In this document: one piece after another, positions 1 through 10,981 of the stretch
Numbering within the stretch: the first letter of the stretch is position 1
How the letters are laid out: every line of letters begins with the position of its first letter
Source: Hemicordylus capensis
Taxonomy: Eukaryota > Chordata > Lepidosauria > Squamata > Cordylidae
DNA length: 64,000 bases
Direction: 5' to 3'
Assembly (NCBI RefSeq): GCF_027244095.1
Contig: NC_069661.1
Location: forward strand, 151,481,501-151,545,500
Made by a program: the position numbers and the translations under genes
Notes under the pieces: model-generated
Seen by the model: the letters and a program-made list of their open reading frames with translations, nothing else
What the model was told of the DNA's origin: nothing
Database searches by the model: none

Positions 1-740
1 CAGAAGATAGAAACTGCCCCTGGCAAACAGGGATAGTTGGAGTCCGTGACAGGGATTACCATGGTAGGCAGGTGAGTTGGTGAATCAGCAACAGCATCTT
101 CTCTTCCATCACGTGAGTGGGTTCCTTCAGCTTCTCTTCTCTCAGTTCCCCTTCAGCTTCTCCTCCAATAGAATGTCTGTTTTTAAAGCAATAGTACTCC
201 ACATCCACGCTGCTGCTGCTGCTGCTGCTGTCACCACATCCTCCACATCTGTTCTCACGCGCACTGCCACTGCCATCTTCACCCAACATCCTCTATGTGA
301 GCATCAGAGGTTGTCCACATGAACCTTTTGATAACCCTAGGCCCCACCCAGTGCCCCAATCTGGCTAACCTCTGGAGCCAGTTCTGCCCAAAAGCATGTT
401 TTATTGAAGGGTTTGTGCTCTGGTAGATTTGAAGAATGAGTCCCCTGTTTGAAGCTAGTCTTTAAATGGCAAATAACTCAACTATTGTGCTATTTTTAAG
501 TAAGGAAATGTGCATGCTTCCAATGCTAATTGTGATTTGATATCATCAAATCTGAAAGAGGTATGTAGGCCCATTTCCCCACCAATTCATTTTCTCAGCC
601 TTATGATCTCTCAATTTCTTTGGCTGTACCATAACTCCTTGCCTTCACTAACACAAATCCACAGGTTAATTGGTTAATTTCAGATATACATTGATGTGCA
701 ACTGGCTTGTCAGATCCACATTGCTTGTTTATATCTGCAC

Positions 741-742
<2 letters not shown>
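1..742. other. Non-coding sequence with short GCT repeat
   Basis: No gene or recognisable transposon is seen here. A perfect (GCT)7 tract lies at 209-230. It lies in a weak open frame on each strand (a run of alanine on plus, serine on minus), but neither frame has domain character, so I do not call a gene. Confidence 0.5.
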
Positions 743-813
<71 letters not shown>

Positions 814-814
814 T
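743..814 (+). repeat. (CTTT)n microsatellite
   Basis: About 18 uninterrupted CTTT units. The purity suggests an actively slipping, length-polymorphic locus. It directly abuts the 5' side of an L2-tailed interspersed repeat. Confidence 0.97.
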
Positions 815-824
815 GGACTCCGAC

Positions 825-1085
825 ATGTAACCTCTGCTAACTGGGCAAAGAAGCACCTTTTTAATGTGGTGATATCTTTATTTAGCAGGGGGAGAGTAAC
901 TGGCCCTATCCACCCCCAGCACAGTACTTCCAGTGACTGTTGCTGATGTCTGTCTTATGTTTCTTTTTAGATTGTGAGCCCTTTGGGGATGGGGAGCCAT
1001 CTTATTTATTTATTATTTCTCTATGTAAACTGCTTTGGAAACTTTTGTTGAAAAGCGGTATATAAATATTTGTTGTTGTTGTATC
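825..1085 (+). repeat. L2-tailed interspersed repeat (family R1), copy 1
   Basis: Nearly full alignment to 19838-20090: both contain the block around GCTAACTGGGCAAAGA, a central GGGGGAGAGTAACTGGCCC, then GATTGTGAGCCCTTTGGGGA and a TATATAAATA-type tail. The 3' end resembles the tails of squamate L2 LINEs and of SINEs they mobilise. Copy 1 ends in a (TTG)n tail. I cannot tell whether it is a SINE or a 5'-truncated LINE. Other partial copies lie at 6930-7071 (+) and 36475-36605 (-). Confidence 0.7.
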
Positions 1086-1633
1086 ATTTGTTATTTTCTC
1101 CATCACTGTGATGTATCAGGAAGAGCTTATTTAAAATAAATAAGTTAAAGCAACTGTGCAGAGCATTCACACCAGATCTGTTTTTTGATGAGCCAATGGT
1201 CTAGAGCAACTGCATTAGTTAAAATAAAATATTCACAATACCAGGTCACAGATATAAAGACTGCATTGATGTATCCGAGCACTAAGTAAGCCATGTGTTT
1301 CACAACAGCTGACAAGATTCAGCAGATTCCTAATGAGGACCATGAGAACAGCACATGAAAATAAAGGCTCATTTATGCTTAAAGGATGCTCTTCCAAACA
1401 GTTGTGTAATACAATTAGTCGCAGGACCTGTTGGCCTGATGTAACAAGAGACTCTGTTGATTGAGCGGGGGGGCGGGGTCATGCTCATCTCTGCTTTGTG
1501 TGGGAGGTGCCACCTGTCTTTTTCAGCTGAATTGCTATGAGAAATGTCTTAGCCAGAATCTTCTTGTCCAGCCTCTTGCCCAGGTAAGTTACTCCAGTAA
1601 TAACAGACTGATGTTCATAGGACTGAAAGGGAC
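1086..1633. other. Unassigned non-coding sequence
   Basis: AT-rich flank with a short G-run near 1466. Nothing recognisable. Confidence 0.5.
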
Positions 1634-2632
1634 TGTAGTGACCAATCTCCCCTCCCTCTAAAGAGTTAACAGGAAGTGAACCCTTGTCTTGACTGACAGG
1701 CTGGTGAACCCCCGGGCAACCAATCAGTACACCAGGTGGGTGGGAGCTAGAGTTGCTGGGAATTCTGGGAACAAGAAATGAAGTTGTGGCAGAGAGTGCA
1801 GACATGAGGTCAGATGCCTCATGGCTGGAGGCTGCAGGATAATCTCTCAGGGTGAGAGATCTGCAGGAGACTTGATTCTTATCAGGAGTTGGATGAGTCA
1901 AGGAAAGGGGAAGCCAGGACTTTGTGGCTTCGGGAACCCAGCTTAGGGAACAATTTGTGTAATCAGACTATGTGTCAGGAAATTTATTTTGATTTGTGTA
2001 TGTGCTTCGCATTTCCTAAATATCTGTTATTTGCAACTAAGTAACTAAATTTTAAAGTGTGCTGCACCAGCATCATTGAGGCACTTTTGAAGTATTCTTG
2101 TAACCAACTAATTGTTTTTGAAGTGTTTCTTTAAAAAGCCAAAGGCCTCAGACAGAACCAGTCTGTAGTAATTGAATAAAAGTTTTTTTCTGTGTTCTTC
2201 ATACAAACCTCAGCAGGTCAGTGGGGCGGGAGGGCAATAAAGGGGATTTCTCTGGTACAGAACACAACTCAAAGATAACTTGGCCAAATTAACAATTAAG
2301 AATTAACTCCACGTGCAGGCAGACACTCAAGAGAGAGAGGTTTTATTCTTGCCTACTGGCAATGGCAAGCAAAGTGAAACGGGGATTGCTAGTCACCCCA
2401 AACCCCATTGGGAAAGACTTTCTATAGAGGTGGCTTGGTGGCAACGAGATTTACCCTACGAGAATATTTTATTTTTTTCTTTCTGGGTTTCGGAAAGTTA
2501 AAGATTTTTTAAGCCAGCCAGTCTGCCTCTCAAGCAGAGGAAAGGGATGACTCAGCGCTAGAGTCTCCCCTCATGCTGCAAAACTATTTTAGACTGGTCA
2601 GGGAGATTATCCAGTAACCTGGCCTGTGTCAG

Positions 2633-2768
2633 CAGTGATTCTCAAACTTGGGTCCTCAGGTGTTATTGGACTTTAACTCCCATAATCCCCAACCAAAGGC
2701 CACTGAGGCTGGGGATTATGGGAGTTGAAGTCCAATAACACCTGAGGACCCAAGTTTGAGAATCCCTG
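2633..2768. mobile_element. Palindromic hAT-type MITE
   Basis: Almost the whole element is one hairpin. The outer arms begin CAGTGATTCTC and end GAGAATCCCTG, and the next 30 bp of each arm are nearly perfect reverse complements around a short centre. CAG...CTG ends and ACTCCCATAATCCCC-type arms are typical of hAT-derived MITEs. The flanking octamers agree at only 5 of 8 positions, so the target duplication is decayed. It lies inside the fossil LTR element and is therefore younger. Confidence 0.75.
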
Positions 2769-2921
2769 TGCTACAGGGACCCTACTGATTGTAGAGCCAC
2801 AGCAGTTACATGGGGCAAAGTGGAACCCAAAGCTTTCTTGAGAGATACTCCTCCAGAAGTTCCTTCAAAGCCTCCAGAGAAGGTGGCTTTGCAAGTTTTC
2901 ATGGCTGCTTGTTCCACAAAT

Positions 2922-2952
2922 AGATCTATTTGCCTGTAAGGCAAATAGATCT
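2922..2952. repeat. Perfect 14-bp stem hairpin
   Basis: AGATCTATTTGCCT at 2922-2935 is exactly reverse-complemented at 2939-2952 with a 3-bp loop. It lies between the two LTR-like copies. No function can be assigned. Confidence 0.8.
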
Positions 2953-4011
2953 TACAGTTGAACTATCACATGGTGTAACGAGTTTGTGTTCATGAATGTC
3001 GGCTGGCCATTGCTTTGTTAAGCTAATTGTTCAGAAGGCCAGTTGATGTTTCTCAAGGTGAGGTAATGATTAAGAGAACAGCTTAGACTATCCTGGAGGG
3101 GCAAGCCATACATATTTTCTAAGATGGCAAATACCCACCTCCACTTGCCAGGAGGTGCTGATATGTGAGTGTCAAGAGAGAACAAAGGAAACAAGTGTGT
3201 AGTGATCTAAAAAGAGAACAGGGAGTGAACCCTTGTCTTAACTGACAGGATGGTGAACTCCCAGGCAGCCAATCAGTACACCAGGTGGGTGGGACCTAGA
3301 GAGCGGTTTCTGGGAATTCTGGGAACAAGAAGGGTGGTCTTTGTTGGAGAGATGCGGGTGCGGAAAGGCATAGTGAGGGGCAGTGGAGTTTTGCTCCCTC
3401 ATGGTTGAAACAAGCGTGGAGGTTTCTCTCATGGAACAACTCTGTAAATGATTGAAAGAAAAGATTGCAGGAAGCTTGTTTCTCATCAGGAACTGGGTGA
3501 GTTCAAGAAAAAGGGGATTCAGCATAGGGAACAGTTTGTTAGTCAGATTTTGCGTTAGAAACTTATATTTCTTTGGAGTGTGTGCTTTTGCATATTCCTT
3601 CTACTGTTCTATTATTGTTTACCTGTGAGGTAATTAAAATAAGAAACACTAGTCTATGCCCATTCTACCTAAGGCATTGCAAAAGACTCTATAAACAGTT
3701 TAATGTGCCTTTAAGACAACCTATTTTTGTAATCCTATTAAGTATTTTTAGCTGTATTTAAAGCTGAGAAAGCCTCAGATGGAAGCAGTCTGTAGTAATC
3801 GAATAAAACTGGGTTGTTTTTTTTTAGTTCTTTTCTTTTTACAAGCCTCTCTGAGTTGGTTTTTAATTCAAGGAAAAGGGAGGGGGTGAAGGGGGGACTT
3901 CTCTGGTTCAAACACATCCTCAAACAGTCAGAAGCTATCAGTTTTCTCACCACATGTGGGCTTGCACATGGAAGATGTTTGTACTTATCCAATAGAAAAA
4001 ATAGAGTTTCC

Positions 4012-4041
4012 CCTGGGATTCCACCCCAGGGGAATCCCAGG
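4012..4041. repeat. Near-palindrome
   Basis: CCTGGGATTCC is mirrored by GGAATCCCAGG around a short C/G-rich centre, just 3' of the second LTR-like copy. Confidence 0.7.
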
Positions 4042-4125
4042 GAGGTTCAAGCTCAGTCAATAAGAGGGGAGTTGGTGGTAGCATTTTAAACCTACTGGGA
4101 ATACAGAATAGTTTTAGGAGAAGCC

Positions 4126-4587
4126 TAGCCAGGCATCTCAGCAGGGATTATTCCTAGCCAGGCATCTCAGCGGGGATGATTTCTTGCTTGGGTCAAAGGC
4201 TGTAATTCGCTACAAGGTGTTACAAACAGTTTCTGGGTGAGACAGAGTTTTGGAAAGGCTGGAGTGGAGACACTGGGCAGGAAGCAGAAACAGCTTGGGA
4301 TGCAAGGTTTGCTCTTTGGGAGCCAGTGTAAGCTGTTACTGACTTGGAGCTGTCATTTCATGTCATTTCATGACATTCTGTCATGTCAACAGAAATAATC
4401 ATTCTGTTATTTCAACTCCATCTAATGTTCAACTTCTGTATTTGTAAAGAAACTAATATATTACAGACACCATAGACCTCCTGCTATCTCTTCTCCAGAT
4501 GAAGCCAGAATCTGAGTGCTGCACCCCCATGCTGCACCTCAGAAACTGGACTGAGTGCTGCACCCGAGTACTGTGCCCCAGAAACTT
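4126..4587 (+). repeat. Small tandem duplications
   Basis: Two separate short duplications. CCTAGCCAGGCATCTCAGC occurs twice at 4126-4175. A 39-bp unit beginning CTGAGTGCTGCACCC occurs twice at 4512-4587, with the second copy diverged. Between them a TGTCATTTCA motif is repeated near 4350. This may be a continuation of the degraded LTR element or simple local slippage. Confidence 0.6.
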
Positions 4588-4984
4588 CTTGCCACTCGAG
4601 GAAGTACAAAGTGTATGTAACAATATTAATCGCCTATATTTGCTTTCTGTAATTTGAACTCATTGCATGTTACTGCATCCTCATGAGATATGACAAACTT
4701 ATTTAATCTTATTCATATCCTTTTTCATTATTTGAAAAGGTTACATATTGACGTCTCCCCTCATCTCTTCTAGGCCAAACACACACTTGCATTCTAGATA
4801 TCTAATTAGTCTTGTATCTCACATCTGAATCTTTGACCATTTTGGCAATAGCTAGCTACCCACCAGGTACCCATAAGTTAGCTTCTGCATTCCAGGGTAT
4901 AACAGATGGGTGCTTGTGGAACCAATGGCACCAGAAAAAACTAGCTCGTACCTGTAAGCCAGACCACATGCTGTAGGGAAAGCA

Positions 4985-5001
4985 ACACACACACACACAC
5001 C
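4985..5001 (+). repeat. (CA)n microsatellite
   Basis: Eight CA units; short. Confidence 0.9.
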
Positions 5002-5418
5002 AGGGCCACCAGCCAGTTTGACTTGGGGGAAATTCAACATTCTTCCTGAAACGTGGCACATGGGACTGAAAACAGAATGCCAAATGACACCTCGTCAGTG
5101 CTGAGTAGAGTATTGTGCTGTGTTCATTGTAGGAAATGAATAGCGGTATTTATACAGTACCAACACTGTCCATAGCTCATGATAGCATAAGCAAACAAGG
5201 CAAGCCTTCCCCACAAGGTACTTGAAAGGAGTTTGACAGTGTGGAGGAAATGGACGAAGGAGAGGGATTGAGAGGGACAAGGAAGGTAACAAGACATGAG
5301 AGTGAGCAGATGCCATTATATACACTTGGGTTTCATTGCAGTTTATGACAGAGGGTGAGGGAGAGCTAAGCAAGTATTTCATAGATGAGGTACTTTCTGT
5401 GCACCTGGTTGGCCATTG

Positions 5419-5490
5419 CATGAGGCAGGATGATAGACTGGATCATCCTTCCTTGGCATGACCCAGCAGGGCTTTTCTTATGTTGTTATA
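5419..5490 (+). mobile_element. CR1 LINE 3' tip
   Basis: Matches the extreme 3' end of the CR1 copy at 13752-14366: a GATGATAGACTGGATCATCC-type block, CCAGCAGGGCTTTTCTTATG and an ATTCTTA-like end. This is the usual severe 5' truncation of CR1. Confidence 0.75.
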
Positions 5491-5516
5491 TTCTTACGAT
5501 TTGAAGGGAAAGAGAG

Positions 5517-5658
5517 GCATTGTCATATCTTAGAGTTGTAAGGGACCTTGGAGATCTTCTGGCCCAACTCCTTGCTTAAGACCAAAAACTGATACAGCAT
5601 CTGTGCTTGAAAACCTCTAGTAGCACAGAGCCCACCACTGTGTGTGACAGACAGCTCC
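5517..5658 (-). mobile_element. CR1-like 3' UTR fragment, reverse orientation
   Basis: The stretch around AGAGTTGTAAGGGACCTTGG followed by CCCAACTCC and an ACAGACAGCTCC-like end is the reverse complement of a CR1-type 3' region common in sauropsid genomes. It faces the plus-strand CR1 tip 27 bp away. The 3' side runs into a (TATC)n tract. Confidence 0.6.
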
Positions 5659-5660
5659 AT

Positions 5661-5662
5661 TG

Positions 5663-5697
<35 letters not shown>

Positions 5698-5709
5698 GTC
5701 TATCTATCA
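5661..5709 (+). repeat. (TATC)n microsatellite
   Basis: About 12 tetranucleotide units with one interruption near 5698. Confidence 0.95.
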
Positions 5710-5905
5710 TATTTTAATACTGCCTGATATGTACATCTCTAAGCAGTGTACACACTTTTAAACAATATATAAAAAAGTAAAAACATTGAAATTCCACAAA
5801 ACACCATTAAAACAATCTCATGAGTTATTAAAACAAATTATTAAAAATAATTCCAGTTAAAAGCCTGTGAGAACAGTTGTGTCTTGATGGTTGTGATCAA
5901 TTGTG
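5710..5905 (-). mobile_element. L2-type LINE 3' end remnant
   Basis: An AT-rich stretch with TACTGCCTGATATG..., CTCTAAGCAGTGTACA and runs of AAAACAATTAAAA-like sequence resembles, in reverse, the 3' UTR seen in the longer L2 copy at 8217-8710. Degraded. Confidence 0.45.
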
Positions 5906-5953
5906 ATGGAGATCAGTGTATTGTTCTCCAATACTGGTAACTATCCATAGCAT

Positions 5954-6179
5954 GAGAGCCAGCGTGGTGTAGTGGTTAGAGTGCTGGACTAGGACCGGGG
6001 AGACCCGAGTTCAAATCCCCATTCAGCCATGATACCAGCTGGGTGACTCTGGGCCAGTCACTTCTCTCTCAGCCTAACCTACTTCACAGGGTTGTTGTGA
6101 AAGAGAAACTCAAGTATGTAGTACACCGCTCTGGGCTCCTTGGAGGAAGAGCGGGATATAAATGTAATAATAATAATAA
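5954..6179 (+). mobile_element. Sauria SINE copy A (tail interrupted by a Helitron)
   Basis: tRNA-derived SINE specific to squamates. The head is GAGAGCCAGCGTGGTGTAGT with box A, and box B lies at GAGTTCAAATCC. The body contains CTGGGTGACTCTGGGCCAGT and CACAGGGTTGTTGTGA, and the Bov-B-like 3' end reads GAGCGGGATATAAATG followed by (AAT)n. It is close to full length and well preserved. A Helitron splits the (AAT)n tail, and the remaining tail resumes at 6865-6882. Confidence 0.93.
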
Positions 6180-6747
6180 TCCTCTATAATAAAGAGCTAA
6201 AGTGTGCGCCCGTGTCTCTGCGCCAGTGTCTTTCTCGGGTGTTCTGGGCATGCGCGGAGCGCATGCTCAGAGCGTCCGAGAAAGATACAGCCACAGGGAC
6301 ACGGGCGGCCATGTTGTCTCCCAGGTCCAAAGAAGAAGAAGTGGGGAAGGAGAACAAGTGGGAACCGGGGTGGGCAGAGGCGGCAGCGGCGAGGGAGAGC
6401 AAGCGGGAACCGGGGAGGGCAGAGGCGGCAGTGGAGAGGGAGAACAAGCGGGAACCGGGGAGAACTCTTGGCGGCGGCAGAACTCTCCGCCCGGCTGCCC
6501 ACAGCGACGGCAGCACTCTCGGCCTGGCCACCCAGCCGCCCGCAGTGGCAGCGGGACTCTCGGGCCCGGCCGCCCGCCCGCCTGCGGCGGCGGCACTCTT
6601 TGCGGCGGAACTCTCCGCCCGGCTGCCCACAGCGACGGCAGCACTCTCAAAAAGAGAAAGAAAACAGAAAGGAGAGAGAGGGAGAGGGAGATAGAAGAAA
6701 GGAAGGAAAAGAAAGAGAGGAAGAGGGAGAGAAAAGGAAGGAATGAA

Positions 6748-6778
<31 letters not shown>

Positions 6779-6864
6779 GGAAAGGAGGGCAAAGGAAAAA
6801 AGGAAACCAAAAATAAGAAAAAAGGTTCTAGTGCCCGTTATTTTAACGGGCTAAAAAATACTAG
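6180..6864 (+). mobile_element. Non-autonomous Helitron 1
   Basis: Starts TCCTCTATAATAAAGAGC and ends with a hairpin (GCCCGTT / AACGGGC, 4-nt loop), a short AT-rich spacer and CTAG. It is inserted between A (6179) and T (6865) of the SINE (AAT)n tail with no target duplication. These are the diagnostic Helitron features (5' TC, 3' hairpin plus CTRR, A^T target). The GC-rich interior has three 45-bp tandem units starting at 6352, 6397 and 6442, and an identical 40-bp block at 6481-6520 and 6609-6648. The 3' part is purine-rich (GGAAAG/GAGA). Frames of about 200 codons exist on both strands but are low-complexity, with no Rep/helicase motifs, so the element is non-autonomous. Confidence 0.88.
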
Positions 6865-6929
6865 TAATAATAATAAATAATGTACATAGTGCAGGTGGAA
6901 GTTGCACAAGGGGAGGGGGGCCAGTGCTT

Positions 6930-7071
6930 CACTCTTCTTATTTATTTTTTATGAATATCCATCTTCTTATCAATCTTATTTATTTATTATTTTTCTCTGT
7001 ATTATTATGTTTCTCTGTAAACTGCTTTGGAAACTTGTTGAAAAGTGGTATATAAATATTTGTTGTTGTTC
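6930..7071 (+). repeat. R1 family repeat, truncated copy
   Basis: Shares CTCTGTAAACTGCTTTGGAA, AAAAGTGGTATATAAATATT and a (TTG)n end with the copy at 825-1085, but lacks the 5' two-thirds. Confidence 0.6.
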
Positions 7072-8216
7072 TTCAATGGGGCTCTTGCTAGTTTCTTACT
7101 CTGTTTGCTCTTTCATCCTCCATTCTCATCGTTGCTTTCCCCTCTTCCTTCCTTCCTTCTTCGCCTTGCTCATCTGACATAAATGGGAAGCACTCTCGAG
7201 GTTCTCCTAGGGTCAATTATGTGTTCTCTGTGCAGCAGCTAAGCAAATGTGAAGTGCTAGCCAACTCCCTGTCCCCTGCTAGGAAGGCTCTGCTTGCTTA
7301 TGATTGCAGGCTTGTGCTTGTTCCCACAGGCATATGTCCAGACTCCACAAGCACAGAGCAGTGGAGGGATGTTGGTTTGAGCTTGTTGCCACATCAAATA
7401 CAGGAAGTCTCCAGACACAGAGCACATTCATACGGCATTAACCGCCCATGGGGTCCTCTGATCAGCTGGCATTGGGAGGTTGAGCATTAACAGAACTGTA
7501 ACAGCCAAACTGACTTTCCCCTGAGGCATTGCTTGAAATGTCAACACAGAGCTCTTACCTGGGCTTCTGCAGCTGGCATACAAACAAAATGTGCTCTTTG
7601 GTCATGAAAGATGTACATGAATGTGCCTCTTCTTCCTCCCTCTCTTTCAAAGAGCAAGGGATAGCAGATAAAGACCAGGGGCTTTCGTGGACACCGAGGT
7701 TGCTTCAGAAGTCAGCATTAAAACCTTTGAGAGAACTGAGACTACTCTCCAGCTAGCTCAAGTGTGTAATTGTCACGGCTGGACTCTGCTGGACCTAAAT
7801 CTTATCTAGACCAGCAGGATGCATTCTCCAGTCCAGGATCTTTGAAGTTAGTTGCTCAAACTGGAACTACTCAGCCCTCTCAGGCAAAGGCAGGCTGCCA
7901 GGCTCCTAACAGTTACAATAAGACCAGCCAATCTTCAGGCTTCATGATGAGCATACTGCTTGCCAATGGCAAGGGCTGGTGTTGCATTTTTCTGCCTGAA
8001 AGAGTCTCTGAGGTTGGAACACAGACAGTCAATACACTTGATCCCAACCTCAGGTCATAAGGTTTCCAGTTCAAACTTTAGGGTGCTTGACAAATATTAA
8101 CTGTGTGGGTTGTTTTTTTTAAGCGCCCACAGACACCCTCTCCTATGTGTCACTGCTGTTGTGCATTTAGCTATGTGATCAGTCCAGACAAGAGGAGTTG
8201 AGAACACAGCTACTAC
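7072..8216. other. Unassigned non-coding sequence
   Basis: No gene or repeat recognised. The open frames of 75-96 codons here have no domain-like sequence. Confidence 0.5.
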
Positions 8217-8710
8217 TGCTGGATTTTATTTTATGTACAATATTTTTACCCCGACCCCTCCAATTCAATGCTCCTTGGGGCAGCTCACAAAAGTAAAACA
8301 ATAAAAGTAATATAAAATTTAACATAATAACACAAAACACAATATAGAAGAAAAAACAAAACAAACTGAATTAAGATTAAAAACCCATCAGGCTATGGTA
8401 AAACACATTTAAAAGCCTCTTTAAACAAATAAGTTTTAAGATCTTTTTAGAAAGCCCTAAGGGAAGAAGCGTGGCAAAGCTCTTCTGGGAAAGCATTCCA
8501 GAGCCAAGGGGCCACAACCGAAAAGGCCCTGTCTCTTGTCCCCACCAACTAAATCTCAGTCAATAGTGGGGCCATGACCAGAGCTTGAGATGATGAATGA
8601 AGGGTCCTAGCAGATTCATATAGGCAAATGTGGTCCAACAGATACTCTGGCCTCAAGCCTTATAAGCAAGTTATTGTGAAATCTCTACACCTGTAGGACT
8701 TAGGCAGTGA
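8217..8710 (-). mobile_element. L2 LINE 3' fragment, reverse orientation
   Basis: Reading the plus strand, an AT-rich UTR is followed by AAAGCATTCCAGAGCCAAGG, AAAAGGCCCTGTCTC and a block ending near CAAGCCTTATAAGCA. This order matches the reverse complement of an abundant squamate L2-type LINE, also present at 16984-18545. The fragment is 5'-truncated and degraded. Confidence 0.6.
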
Positions 8711-10510
8711 TGGTCCACACCAGAAGCAAAAGGTACTGCTCCCTCCCTCTCCTGTTCATTTTAAAATTCTACCAAGGGTGTAATGAGAAGGAGCACAGAG
8801 CTGCTACCATCTAGATCTCATTTTTTTTCTCCTCTTCCTGGCAACTTATAGAATAAGACAATGTGTTAATGCTTACTAAATTTCTCCCTAACTGAATCCA
8901 CCCCACAACCCCCGCTGCCGATTGTGGGAGGTTTGAATGACCTGCTCTTGTTTGTTGGGCAACACTGATTGTAGAATCCAGAAGAAGGAGTTGTGGCACA
9001 CAGGAACCAGGCAGTGAAGTAGAATCAGGAATATCTGCCAAGTGCTGACTGCTTTTCAATGCTGCTGTCTGTTGGTTAGCCCCATTTCTACACCAGGACT
9101 GGAATACAAGTAACTAAAGCCCCCATTCAAAAGCTGGCCTGGATCAAATAATGGATTAACCAAAAACACTACACTGTTGTCTTAGAAATCTGTTCTTTAA
9201 ATAAATAAAAGCATTCTGGACTTTGTTGACACTGTTGCACATCCACACATCGCTGCAATTGTCAGTTGGTGTTACCAATATGCATGAGTGCTCATGTGCA
9301 TTGATTACAACAGTGTGCAAAAAGAAATTTGTGTGTGACTGTTTTTGTGAAGAATTGTAATCAGTGTGCATATTTACATCTATCCCACCTTTCAGCACAT
9401 GTTCAGGATGTTAAAACAAACGTGTGCTCATATTTGTTTTATTTACTTATCAAATTTTTATGCCGACCCAAACTTCCATCTCCTCCCCAAACTTCCATTT
9501 TTGCATGACTAACCTGTAAGGAAAGTTCTGTTTCAATTCTAACATCAATGTTAGAAATTCTCCAAGTTGTCAGAAGGCAGCTGGACTGCACCATGGGGCA
9601 GAGCAAACTCAGGGGTAGAAACGACAGAGAATAAGGAATGTCTGCTTTGTCCCTTGTGATTTTAATGGCGCTCTGCATTTCCTTGCAGAGGAAACAATGA
9701 TATAATATGAGATATGGGACAATGATATGAGATGGGTGAATGCACAGCACAATTATTCTATCATGTCATTTGGGTTGGCAGCTCCATATATTTTGTATTG
9801 TCTAGATCTGCCCCCTAGAGGAAGTTTAGGGGTAGGAAATGGCACTGCCTCTGAAATCTGTCACCTAAAGTGACTGTTTCACCTTGCTACATAGTAAGGC
9901 CCGCACTAGGCTTAAATGAGAGCAAAAGAAGAACTTTACTGCAAAGGAATATTCTTCCTGACCCTCTTTTACTAGCATTTTTGTTATGCCATGAAGCTTG
10001 TGGGTCTACATACCGATCTTCTACTGAAATTATTTATCGGGTGTTACTCATTGTTTACTTGGATGCTGTACAAGAACATGCTGAAATTTGGGATAAGATG
10101 GGGTGGGAATGGGCATTGCTCCCACCCTGGGTATTCTCTGCCATTTGTTACTCTCTTGTGCTTCCATACCTATAACTTGCTGCCACTGTTGCTCATTGCT
10201 GATGCCAGATGCCGTCTTAGAAAGAGTGTAGTATAATATGAGAAACATAATAGTCTTCTACCTAACAGACTTGATGTAAGGATTATTGCAGTAATGTGTG
10301 GGAAGCACTTTTAGGGTATTCATGAGCCTGCTGGGGTGGTCAGAAGTTGAACCATCAGGGGGCACAAATGCTCATTGTGATTTTTGACAAGTTCTACAAA
10401 CCTAGAGATGGAAAACAGATGAAAGCATTGCAATACTTTCAGCTTTCAGAGTTTTATCATGCTTTTCTTTTCCTGACTATCAGGTCTGCAGTGGCCATAG
10501 TTGCAAAATG
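8711..10510. other. Unassigned non-coding sequence
   Basis: AT-rich, with no exon or clear repeat. 9200-9430 has several short matches to repeat family R2 in reverse, but these are too weak to call. Confidence 0.45.
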
Positions 10511-10724
10511 TGCCAGTGTGGTGTCTTGGTTAGAATGTTGGACTAGGACCAGGAAGACCTGAGTTCAAATCCCTATTCAGCCATTAAACTCACTGGGTGA
10601 CTCTAGGCCAGTCACCAACCTAGCCTACTTCACAGGGTTTTTGTGAGGCTAAACATGACCATGTACATTGCTCTGGGCTACCTAGAGGAAGAGCAGGATA
10701 TAAATGTAAAAATAAATAAATAAA
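10511..10724 (+). mobile_element. Sauria SINE copy B
   Basis: Head GCCAGTGTGGTGTCTTGGTT, box B GAGTTCAAATCC, body ending AGAGCAGGATATAAATGTAA and an (AAAT)n tail. It is more diverged than copy A, with an internal deletion around the CAGTCACC block. Confidence 0.9.
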
Positions 10725-10981
10725 CACTTTAAAAAGTTTTTAAAACACAAAAACTACTCTAAATTGTATCAATATTGTCAGAGGAATGGAAATGAAAATT
10801 GGTAGGAATGTCCTCCAGAGATTACTTCGGAGAGGGAGTATAACAATTTGTTCATTGTCACCCTAACCCATAACCCTTTCCTCTGAGTAAAAATGACACA
10901 TTTTACCCTAATCATTTGGGGACAGGGATAAAGAAGGGATGATAACACAGAGAAAGCTGTAAGTGCAACAATGCTGTCACC

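Larger units (their letters stand above)
1634..3926 (+). mobile_element. Fossil LTR retroelement, two direct LTR-like copies
   Basis: Two similar direct copies of about 640-730 bp (about 1634-2274 and 3198-3926) share a TGTAGTGA-type start, a block with CCAATCAGTACACCAGGTGG, and an AATAAA signal near the 3' end. That is the layout of a pair of LTRs. The roughly 0.9 kb between them has no recognisable gag or pol and carries a nested palindromic MITE at 2633-2768. The element is broken and old, since the LTRs differ by many substitutions and indels. Whether it is ERV-like or Ty3/Gypsy-like cannot be decided. The ends are approximate. Confidence 0.6.

Noticed and set aside
5954-6060. tRNA gene-like sequence with A and B boxes
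   Set aside because: It is the tRNA-derived head of a Sauria SINE, lacking a complete cloverleaf.
6184-6816. Overlapping open frames of about 100-208 codons on both strands, proline/alanine- or lysine/glutamate-rich
   Set aside because: They lie in the GC-rich and purine-rich interior of Helitron 1, are low-complexity and repeat-driven, and carry no Rep, helicase or other domain.
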